NCBI RefSeq assembly: GCF_030068605.1
Contig: NZ_JASJOU010000001.1
Coordinates: 620,001 to 684,000, forward strand
Reading direction: 5' to 3'
DNA length: 64,000 nucleotides
Origin: Xanthocytophaga agilis
Lineage (GTDB): Bacteria; Bacteroidota; Bacteroidia; Cytophagales; 172606-1
Made by a program: the position numbers and the translations under genes. The notes under the pieces are model-generated. The model did no database searches. It was not told where the DNA came from and was given only the letters and a program-made list of their open reading frames with translations. Positions within the stretch are counted from its first letter, which is position 1, and the number at the start of each line of letters is the position of its first letter. Below, piece by piece: positions 45,534-52,702 of this stretch.

Positions 45534-45556
45534 TGAATTGCAAGGGCTTGTTAACG

Positions 45557-45970
45557 TTAATTTACTTTTACAAGACGTTCAGTATTTGTTTCAATTTTGA
45601 ACTTCTTACTTTGAGTTTCTTTGCCATTAGAAATTTCAAAAGTATATTCACCATCTGCCATTGTACTGAAGTCAAATGTACGAATATAGCCATTGTTAGT
45701 TTTTAAGGCTTCAGTGTATACAGACTCATTTTTCTGATTCTTAATTGTAATAAACAGCTTATTGTTTTGTGAGGGTGCAATCACTGTTTTGAATTTCATT
45801 GACTCTGGTAATTGAAATACCACAGCTTGTAAGGATGCAGAAGCTGCTGGTTCTGGTCCTGTTGCACCAAATGTTACTTGAGTGGCTGCTACTGCAATGG
45901 CTGCTGCTACTGTGAAAACGGCTTTACGGATTGCAAAACGGAAACGGTTGTTTTTTACTTGAGCGTTCAT
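45557..45970 (-). CDS. Small secreted beta-rich protein
   Basis: A 137-residue protein from the ATG at 45970; earlier in-frame ATGs at 46036 and 46057 would add a Thr/Asn-rich leader not typical of a signal peptide. Residues ~14-36 (RKAVFTVAAAIAVAATQVTFGA) are the signal sequence. The mature part is a single Ig-like or CTD-like beta sandwich (LFITIKNQKNESVYTEAL, DGEYTFEISNGKE). It resembles the protein at 51653-51979 in size and strand pattern. It could be a small surface or periplasmic protein; function unknown. Confidence 0.75.
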   Translation of the reverse strand: MNAQVKNNRFRFAIRKAVFTVAAAIAVAATQVTFGATGPEPAASASLQAVVFQLPESMKFKTVIAPSQNNKLFITIKNQKNESVYTEALKTNNGYIRTFDFSTMADGEYTFEISNGKETQSKKFKIETNTERLVKVN

Positions 45971-46438
45971 AGTTGTACTTGTTAAAGTGTTAGTTGTAGT
46001 TGAGATAATGTTAGAGAAATTGATGTTAGTTGTCATAGTTGTAAAGAATTCTTTCAAAAATTGTTTATAGTTTCTATAGTTGTTTGCGTTGATAAATACT
46101 TTTCAATTGATGTGCCAATCTATGAAAAGTGTGTTTTTAGCATAATTTAGAGGTTTTTATTTTTTTACTGTTTTTAAACCTGTCCGTTTTGCGACATATA
46201 ACGTTCATTTTCGGACAAAACTTCTGATTTTTGTGTTGCTTACCTTCTATATGTAAGTAACTTGTTTTGAAAGTTTATGGGAAGAATGTCCTTCTGTAAC
46301 CTGTATGGCTGATTTTATATGGAGAAAGGAAATCCTGTGCGATGAGAGGATTTTAAAGCGGATGAGTGATTACAGACTGACTACAAAAAACGGAACAAGT
46401 TTATAGCTTGTCCCGTTTTACTATTTTATGGCAAAAAA
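45971..46438. other. Intergenic region with repeated ACAACT leader
   Basis: A 468-base non-coding gap. On the minus strand, the leader of the small secreted protein gene is rich in ACAACT, and both candidate start codons (45970 and 46036) are preceded by the same ACAACT. The left-hand end of the upstream cluster's terminator lies at 46387-46419. Confidence 0.5.
46387..46419 (-). terminator. Terminator of the porV-collagen cluster
   Basis: AAAACGGAACAAG (46387-46399) pairs with CTTGTCCCGTTTT (46407-46419) with one mismatch; the adjacent A-run is a U-run on the minus strand. Confidence 0.85.
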
Positions 46439-49201
46439 TTACTTACTAGCTATCTTTTTATCGCTCTTTTCTATTTTCTCAATCTTATCCATTAACTGAT
46501 TTAATCCGGATTCCAGTTTTTCCAGCTGTGCCCTTTGCTGATCAAGTGTACTCTGCTTTTCTGCTAATTGTTTTTGAAGAGCATTGATTTGTTCCTGTTG
46601 TTCTTTTATGGCTTGTATAGCAATAGTTGTAAAGGCTGAATAATTCAGAGATTTTTTACCATCGACTTCCTGTATCAGATCTGGAAATATCTTCTCAACT
46701 TCCTGTGCAATAAACCCATAGGATTTTGGTGATTCATCTGTGTTATGCAGATAATGATAACGGGTAGGTTGTAAACGCATGACATTAGGCATAACATGAT
46801 TCAGTCGTTCAATATTCTTTTTCAGAGTGCGATCTGAAAAAGATTTGATAAGTCCGTCTGCACCATCCATATAGGATAGCAGTGTGTTGTTATGGTAAAA
46901 AGTCAGGTAATCCGTTTTTCCATTAGATGCAGCAGTAACTATTTCCCATTGCGATGTACCTGAAGAACTTTGAGCTTCCAGAATCAATCCTGCATTTCCA
47001 AAGCGGTTTCCCATTATATGAAGTTCACGTTCAGGATTGGATGTATTGATACCCAGACTACCATATCCAGTGGAACCTGATCCATATCTATAGTTTATAG
47101 TGACTAAAGGATCTGTACTTTGTCCATTATTAAAATTAAAATTAAATAGTCCATCTGGTTCTGTAGTTCCGTCATTATTAATCGTTTGATTTCTTCCATC
47201 CAGTTGCCAATATGTTGGATAGCTTGTACTCTTAAATATGGCTGAAGAACTTATATTATCTCCACTCAATGTTAATTGGACTGGGGGAATTCTACCTGCT
47301 GTGGAGGCAAATACCTCTAAAGACGTAGCTGGATTATTTGTTCCAATACCAACATTTCCTTTTCCCAGATTTGAATTAAAGATATTTGCTCCATTCTGTA
47401 ACCATAATTCACTGGCATTTCCGGTATTATCAGGGGCTGATATCCAGTAACCACCCTGAGCATTATATTTCAGCACCTGGCCATCAGTTGGAGCTACCTT
47501 ATCATACACAGGAATACTGATAATCTTAGTTGCGTTCCAGATTTGTTTGTCATTAAAAGCACTGAATGTATTGTTGGTTGTATTCAGTGTTAATGTTGCC
47601 TCATCTGCTTTGTACACCAGACCTGGAGTACCTGGATCTCCCTTGTCTCCTTTGGGTCCTACAGGTCCCATTGGTCCTTGTGGCCCAGTTGCGCCTGGTG
47701 CTCCTTGCTCCCCTCTATCACCCTTCGGGCCTGCTGGCCCGGCTTCACCTGGCGCACCCGGAGTTCCTGGATCGCCTTTTGCGCCAGGTGATCCGGCATC
47801 TCCTTTATCTCCTTTTGGTCCAACCGGCCCCTGAGGACCTGCTGCACCTTGTGCACCAGGATCTCCTTTTGTACCTGGTGTTCCCGGATCACCTTTGGGG
47901 CCAGCCGGTCCCATGGGTCCTGGATCTCCCTTATCACCCTTGGGACCGGCTGGTCCTTGTGGTCCAGGTGTACCACTGGTACTAGTTGTTTCTACTATAA
48001 AGTTAGGGTAGGTTCCGGTAACTGTGGTGACTCCTTTTCCAGTGATTGACACTACCTGATCAGGAGCAGTATTATTTATAGTTGTTCCTTCAATAGATAT
48101 ATATCTGCCAGCAGTATAGGTTGTTCCTCCTCCTCCAGTTCCAGGAGGGCCTTGCGGACCTTGTGGACCCTGGGGGCCAACCGGACCCGGATCACCTTTG
48201 TCGCCTTTAGGACCAGCAGGACCCATTGGACCTGCTGGTCCGGGTGTACCGCTGGTACTGGTTGTTTCTATTGTAAAGTTAGGATAAGTCCCACTAACAG
48301 TTGTGACACCCTTACCTGTAATTGTGACAATTTTATCAATACCTGTATTTTTGATTACATCACCTTCAATTGCAATACCATCACCTGCTTTATAACTTGT
48401 GCCGTTACCTGAACCTGCAGGACCTTGTGGGCCCTGTGGGCCAACCGGACCCGGATCTCCTTTGTCTCCCTTATCTCCTTTTACTCCTGGTGCTCCGGCT
48501 AGACCTTGCAATCCTGTATCTCCTTTGGGGCCAGCAGGGCCTGCGGGTCCCTGAAGACCAGTCGGCCCTTGTGGTCCGACAGGGCCAGTTGCTCCTGTAT
48601 CGCCTTTATCGCCCTTAGGACCTGCAGGCCCAGGTGTACCAGTAGTGCTAGTTGTTTCTACTATAAAGTTAGGATAAGTCCCACTAACAGTTGTGACTCC
48701 TTTACCTGTAATGGTTACTACCTGATTGGGAGCCGCATTGATAATCGAATCATTTTTTATGGTGATCCCTTTTCCTGCTTTGTAAGAAATTGCATTGCCT
48801 GCTTTGTCCGCATACAAAGCATATGGAACAGATACTAACTGACTAATACCTGAGAGTGTGTAATTTGTGCCTCCTTCCGGATCTACTTCTACCTTTAGGA
48901 ATAATGGATTTTTTTCCCAAGGTACAGTAGCAAGTGTACCTGTTGTTGGGCTACCTGTACCAATCCCTAACGTAAATAACCCAAAATCGTCTGTAACAGG
49001 CTGATGAGTCTCCACATATACTACAGTGCCATTGGTAGCTCCCTGCAAAATACTAAGCTGTATTCCAACAGTTTTGTTAGGAATAGGATTTCCGGATGCG
49101 TCACGGGCTATTGCCTGATAATTGACGCTTTTAGGGGCTTGTGCTAGTGAATAACCTGTTATAATCCAGAACAGTAATACTATGAAGCCTATTTTTTTCA
49201 T
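46439..49201 (-). CDS. Secreted collagen-repeat protein with C-terminal S74 intramolecular chaperone domain
   Basis: A 920-residue protein from the ATG at 49201, which begins a signal peptide ([21 protein letters not shown]); the frame extends 21 codons further without a good signal. Residues ~25-150 are a beta-sandwich found at the start of many Bacteroidota surface fibres ([15 protein letters not shown]). Three modules follow, each a beta segment ([14 protein letters not shown]) and a stretch of Gly-X-Y collagen repeats. Next comes a receptor-like beta region (~550-760), and a peptidase S74 domain with SDRTLKKNI, in which Ser and Lys are spaced like the endosialidase autoprotease dyad. A coiled coil ends the protein. 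It should form a trimeric fibre. No T9SS sorting domain is present. Confidence 0.9.
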   Translation of the reverse strand: MKKIGFIVLLFWIITGYSLAQAPKSVNYQAIARDASGNPIPNKTVGIQLSILQGATNGTVVYVETHQPVTDDFGLFTLGIGTGSPTTGTLATVPWEKNPLFLKVEVDPEGGTNYTLSGISQLVSVPYALYADKAGNAISYKAGKGITIKNDSIINAAPNQVVTITGKGVTTVSGTYPNFIVETTSTTGTPGPAGPKGDKGDTGATGPVGPQGPTGLQGPAGPAGPKGDTGLQGLAGAPGVKGDKGDKGDPGPVGPQGPQGPAGSGNGTSYKAGDGIAIEGDVIKNTGIDKIVTITGKGVTTVSGTYPNFTIETTSTSGTPGPAGPMGPAGPKGDKGDPGPVGPQGPQGPQGPPGTGGGGTTYTAGRYISIEGTTINNTAPDQVVSITGKGVTTVTGTYPNFIVETTSTSGTPGPQGPAGPKGDKGDPGPMGPAGPKGDPGTPGTKGDPGAQGAAGPQGPVGPKGDKGDAGSPGAKGDPGTPGAPGEAGPAGPKGDRGEQGAPGATGPQGPMGPVGPKGDKGDPGTPGLVYKADEATLTLNTTNNTFSAFNDKQIWNATKIISIPVYDKVAPTDGQVLKYNAQGGYWISAPDNTGNASELWLQNGANIFNSNLGKGNVGIGTNNPATSLEVFASTAGRIPPVQLTLSGDNISSSAIFKSTSYPTYWQLDGRNQTINNDGTTEPDGLFNFNFNNGQSTDPLVTINYRYGSGSTGYGSLGINTSNPERELHIMGNRFGNAGLILEAQSSSGTSQWEIVTAASNGKTDYLTFYHNNTLLSYMDGADGLIKSFSDRTLKKNIERLNHVMPNVMRLQPTRYHYLHNTDESPKSYGFIAQEVEKIFPDLIQEVDGKKSLNYSAFTTIAIQAIKEQQEQINALQKQLAEKQSTLDQQRAQLEKLESGLNQLMDKIEKIEKSDKKIASK

Positions 49202-49327
49202 TGTGTTTGTGATTTTTCTGAAATAGTACATTTTACTTTTGAGGTCAGGTGAAATCCTTTTCATCCTGAGAGTATCTCCGAGATGGAAGGCCTAAATGGA
49301 TGTGACCGATTTCTGTATATTTCTGCT

Positions 49328-49789
49328 CTATTTTTTCATTACCTGAAATGAGTACAGACGTTTACCTGTTTTATCAAATGCATTGATAATAAAGATTGCC
49401 TCTGCTAGTGTTTCAAGGTTAATTGTAATCTGACGTTGAGGTTGATCAAACCGATGTCCAAAAACCTCACGACCCAATACATCATATACTTTATAGGAAG
49501 CTATTTTATCAGCGTTCTCCAGATAAAGTTTATCTGTAACAGGATTCGGATAATAGTTGAAGTTGTCTCCGAATTTTGCTACATCCGGTTGGATAAATCC
49601 CTGAGTCAAAATGTCATTTTGTGTTTTTATAACTGTAATCAAGGGTTCACCTACAGAATAAGTAAGTTGGAACGATCCGTTTTGTAGTTTTTGTCCACTT
49701 GCATTTATTACCTCAGGTTTAAGGTTTTGGCCGAATGTTACCTGGTAAGCCAATGCGCTTAGGAATATATAGGTGAATTTTTGATTCAT
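49328..49789 (-). CDS. Small T9SS type A sorting-domain protein
   Basis: A 153-residue protein with a signal peptide (ending VTFGQ near residue 21). The mature part has only ~50 residues before the T9SS CTD, which runs from about residue 75 (NYYPNPVTDKLYLEN, YKVYDVLGREV, ending in a basic MKK). It is thus little more than a sorting domain with a short passenger (GSFQLTYSVGEPLIT...ILTQGF). It lies between porV and the collagen-repeat gene on one strand. It might anchor or deliver the fibre, but that is inference. Confidence 0.88.
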   Translation of the reverse strand: MNQKFTYIFLSALAYQVTFGQNLKPEVINASGQKLQNGSFQLTYSVGEPLITVIKTQNDILTQGFIQPDVAKFGDNFNYYPNPVTDKLYLENADKIASYKVYDVLGREVFGHRFDQPQRQITINLETLAEAIFIINAFDKTGKRLYSFQVMKK

Positions 49790-49837
49790 ATGCTATTTTA
49801 ATTCAGAGTGTGAACGGGTATTTAATTATTCTTCGAT

Positions 49838-51133
49838 TTATCTTCTTTTGATATGCTTATTTTTGTATTGTGGAGGACGTTGTTTCTTTGTATTGGGATT
49901 GCGCTTGTTTTTGTTTGTTCGTGTTTTATCCTCAGTTGGTTTGAATTCATCTCCGATATCCAGATGGAGTGAGAAACGAATTGTTTCGCCCAATGGATTG
50001 TTTTGCTGGAAAGGAACAAGGTAAGCCAGGTCAAGTCCTATACTTTTGAGTTGTGCCCCTGCTCCAAGAGATAAGTATTCTCTACCTCCCTTAGATGGTG
50101 ATTCATAGAAATACCCCATCCGAAACATGAACATATCATTAAAAATATATTCGCCACCAACTGAAAACATGATTTCGTGTATTTCTTCACTAATTCCACC
50201 TGGTGCATCTGTAAATGAACCAAATACAGAACTCAGATAGGAGCGGTTCGGATCTTTACCATGTAGAATAATCGGTCTGCCATCTGCAGTTCGTTCTACT
50301 ACACCATTTCTGGTTTTGTATACAGGAGGAGTTGGCACAAGCCATTTGTTAAGATCTACAGCCAGGTTGATCTGATTGAAACCTAATGTGAAACCAACCT
50401 GTGTACCTATCCGAAGATTGGCAGGCAAATAATTTTTTTGTCCAAATCCGTAGCTAATCTGTGTACCCATGTTGGATACTACAGCACCAAATGCAAATTG
50501 CACAGGGGTGCTTACTTCTGGAGGAGAGGTTCGAAAATACATTCCTAGATCTCCTGCTACAGCATTGCCTGCTTGACTGGAGACTCCATTACCCGTTGTT
50601 AAATTGCCATAAATATCAGAGTAAATGTATCTCAGTGTAGCTGCCATCGACAACACTTCAGACAGTTTTCGTGAGTATGTAGTTGCTATAGCAAACTCAC
50701 GAGGTCTGAATTCACCAGCCCCTTGTCCGCTATTATCCTTTAATGATAAATTACCCAGATTAAAGTAGTTAAGGGCAACAGCAATAGCTTGTTTGTCATC
50801 AAGTTTGGTATAGGCTGATAAATAAGATACTGACATTCCGCTGAGTATACGACGAAGCCAGGGGGTATAAGATAAACTAATGCCTTTGTCTGTTTTGGTA
50901 TATACAAGCTTTGCCGGATTCCAGTAGGTTGCATTTACATCCGCATTGGTTGCAGCTCCTACATCTCCCATTCCAGCAGCTCTGGCATCAGGAGCAATAG
51001 TAAGAAAAGGAACAGCTGTAGTGATAACCCGGTAAGAGGTATCTTGTCCATTCAAGACAAGTTGAGCATATGCCGAACTATTCACTATCAGGCAAAAAAT
51101 GCTTATGATTACCTTGCTGTAACGCTGTTTCAT
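49838..51133 (-). CDS. porV: T9SS outer-membrane protein PorV (LptO)
   Basis: A 431-residue FadL-like outer-membrane beta-barrel with a signal peptide (ending SAYAQ). The hallmark start FLTIAPDARAAGMGDVGAAT followed by the YWNPAKL stretch, and repeated barrel strands (AIAVALNYFNLGNLSL, MFSVGGEYIFNDMFMFRMGYFYE), identify PorV, the T9SS shuttle that receives cargo from the translocon and passes it to the attachment complex. The C-terminus is Lys/Asn/Arg-rich (~35 residues), unusual for a barrel, which normally ends in an aromatic residue. It is the first gene of a unit with a T9SS cargo and a collagen-repeat fibre. Confidence 0.92.
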   Translation of the reverse strand: MKQRYSKVIISIFCLIVNSSAYAQLVLNGQDTSYRVITTAVPFLTIAPDARAAGMGDVGAATNADVNATYWNPAKLVYTKTDKGISLSYTPWLRRILSGMSVSYLSAYTKLDDKQAIAVALNYFNLGNLSLKDNSGQGAGEFRPREFAIATTYSRKLSEVLSMAATLRYIYSDIYGNLTTGNGVSSQAGNAVAGDLGMYFRTSPPEVSTPVQFAFGAVVSNMGTQISYGFGQKNYLPANLRIGTQVGFTLGFNQINLAVDLNKWLVPTPPVYKTRNGVVERTADGRPIILHGKDPNRSYLSSVFGSFTDAPGGISEEIHEIMFSVGGEYIFNDMFMFRMGYFYESPSKGGREYLSLGAGAQLKSIGLDLAYLVPFQQNNPLGETIRFSLHLDIGDEFKPTEDKTRTNKNKRNPNTKKQRPPQYKNKHIKRR

Positions 51134-51652
51134 GATCTTCAGTGATTATACACTTTGTTAGTAAGAAAAGTGGAAAAAATGTAATCACTGGTTGCATTTA
51201 TTTGCAGCTCTGGTTTTTAAGTTGTTGATAGTGAATATGGTTTTTTATTGTATAGATAAGGGTTCTAATGTAAGAAAATGGCTATAAATAGTATTATTTA
51301 TTTTTTGCCTGAAATTAAAATATGAAAAATTTTAAACCTTTTTTAAGGGTTTATATGTAAGGTTTATTCATAAAATGTCATAAAAACGCCATTTCTGTAG
51401 CCAAATAAAGTGTGTGAGGAAATTATAAAGGAAAAATTTTATTTTATAAATGTATAAAGGGTAATAGTAAATTTCTGTTTAAAAAACAATGCAAAATATT
51501 ATTCTGATTTTTTGACTGGTAGTTTTGTGTGTTTAGAATAAAATTTGCATAAACAAAATTGTAGCAGAATATTTGTTTACTAATCGTAGGTTTGCGGTAT
51601 CAATTCTCGAAAACCAATTAATAGAAACAAAGTTCAAAACAATAAAATAACT
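51134..51652. other. AT-rich divergent intergenic region
   Basis: A 519-base gap between porV and the small secreted gene. Inside the porV leader is a 9-base inverted repeat, CAGTGATTA (51140-51148) and its complement (51182-51190). Two TAnnTTTG matches point to the right-hand gene: TAGTTTTG (51520-51527) and TAGGTTTG (51587-51594). The second would give a leader of about 55 bases. No gene is visible. Confidence 0.55.
51587..51594 (+). promoter_or_regulatory. -7 promoter element
   Basis: TAGGTTTG matches TAnnTTTG, 58 bases before the ATG at 51653; no TTG is at the ideal -33 spacing. Confidence 0.4.
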
Positions 51653-51979
51653 ATGAAAAAAGTATTATTCACTCTGGCTGCATCTGTATTATTTACAACT
51701 ATCGTTAGTGCAAACAACAATCCTAAATCTCCTGTATCAATGGCTGCTTACAAAACAGCTGATGCTGAAGGAGTAAAATTAGTTGTTGTGAACTCTGTTG
51801 CTGAAAACGTAACTGTAAAAATCAAAGATGCAAATGGGAGAGTGATTTTCACTGACGTGATTCGTAATGAAGAAAAATTCACTCGTAAATATGTATTTGC
51901 GCCTGAATTAAAAAATAATGATTACACAATTGAAGTAGCAAACAGTCAAGGTACTGCCAGCCAATCTGTAACGTTGTAA
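51653..51979 (+). CDS. Small secreted beta-rich protein
   Basis: A 108-residue protein with a signal peptide (MKKVLFTLAASVLFTTIVSA). The mature domain resembles a single Ig-like sandwich (GVKLVVVNSVAENVTVKI, NDYTIEVANSQGTASQSVTL), the fold of T9SS CTDs and DUF3244-like proteins, but without the PNP motif at the start. It is divergent from porV and ends in a hairpin terminator. Its codon use is clean and the upstream region is long, so it may be strongly expressed. Similar to 45557-45970. Confidence 0.82.
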   Translation: MKKVLFTLAASVLFTTIVSANNNPKSPVSMAAYKTADAEGVKLVVVNSVAENVTVKIKDANGRVIFTDVIRNEEKFTRKYVFAPELKNNDYTIEVANSQGTASQSVTL

Positions 51980-52002
51980 GAAATACATTTTGCCGGTAAT
52001 AG

Positions 52003-52037
52003 AAAACACCCTTATCTGTGAATGATAAGGGTGTTTT
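52003..52037 (+). terminator. Rho-independent terminator
   Basis: AAAACACCCTTATC (52003-52016) and its exact complement (52024-52037), with a 7-base loop and a T-run. Confidence 0.93.
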
Positions 52038-52062
52038 ACTTTTGAAGGTAGACAGATAGTAG

Positions 52063-52435
52063 TTAAAAGGGCACTGGTTTTATTCGAAAGTTAATGGATG
52101 TACTACGTATATAGGGGAACAGAGCAATAATAAGCAGGATACCTAGTATTACCCAACTAATCATTGCATAATAATCCATTGAATACCTAAGTTGAATCTG
52201 ATTGTTTATGGTAGAAAAAAAGCAACTTATTGACAAACAGACCTGCCTGATCCTGAGCCATACCTGTTGTTTGGCCAATTTTCTGGTAGTGTAACAACCG
52301 TTCACTACTTAGGAGATTAAATAAATTGACTTGTTCCTGAAGTAGAGTATAATGGATTTGTTTTTCATACAATTGAAAGAAGTGAATCAGTGCCATGCTA
52401 AAGGTAAATCCAAAGAATCTGAATCCGATACCCAT
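52063..52435 (-). pseudogene. Remnant of an MFS (DHA2-type) drug-efflux transporter, C-terminal part, frameshifted
   Basis: Two overlapping minus-strand frames together read as the end of a 14-helix MFS transporter. The first (from 52435) reads GFRFFGFTFSMALIHFFQLYEKQIHY, then LLSSERLLHYQKIGQTTGMAQDQAG. The second (to 52063) continues NNQIQLRYSMDYYAMISW and a final hydrophobic helix. They join at a run of seven T's on the minus strand (52215-52221); removing one T restores one frame. Everything before GFRFFGF (about the first four-fifths of a normal transporter) is missing. (Each quoted piece is only a short part of the frame.) The upstream end coincides with the start of the AraC remnant. 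Confidence 0.72.
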
Positions 52436-52437
52436 AG

Positions 52438-52701
52438 CTGAGATTGCTTGTGGCAGAACAATTTGGATATAGTGTACGAAGCTTATCCCGATTATTTCAG
52501 CAGAAACTGTTAGTTTCGTTTTTGCAGTATCTGAAACTGTGTCGGATGATCAAAGCCATGGAGTATTTACTGGAAATCGACAAACGAATCAGTGAAATTG
52601 CCTATCAGACAGGCTACAATAGCCTGTCTGCATTCAGCAATACCTTTTACGAATTAGTACACATGAGACCTATGGATTTCAGAAGTTCTGTCAATAGATA
52701 A
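52438..52701 (+). pseudogene. Remnant of an AraC-family regulator, C-terminal helix-turn-helix only
   Basis: About 87 residues with the AraC DNA-binding half: VAEQFGYSVRSLSRLFQQK is the first helix-turn-helix and RISEIAYQTGYNSLSAFSNTF the second, followed by HMRPMDFR. There is no ATG at the front; the open frame begins just after a stop at 52435, with TTG or CTG as the only early starts. The N-terminal domain and the beginning of the first helix-turn-helix are lost, so it is probably dead. It is divergent from the MFS remnant. Confidence 0.78.
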
Positions 52702-52702
52702 T

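Noticed and set aside
47547-47985. Plus-strand open frames full of Pro, Gly and Leu
   Set aside because: They are mirror images of the collagen Gly-X-Y repeats on the minus strand; the real gene has a signal peptide and a known domain order.
46439-49201. Phage tail-fibre gene marking a prophage
   Set aside because: S74 and collagen repeats occur in phage fibres, but this protein has a signal peptide, a Bacteroidota-type start domain and T9SS neighbours, and no other phage gene is present.
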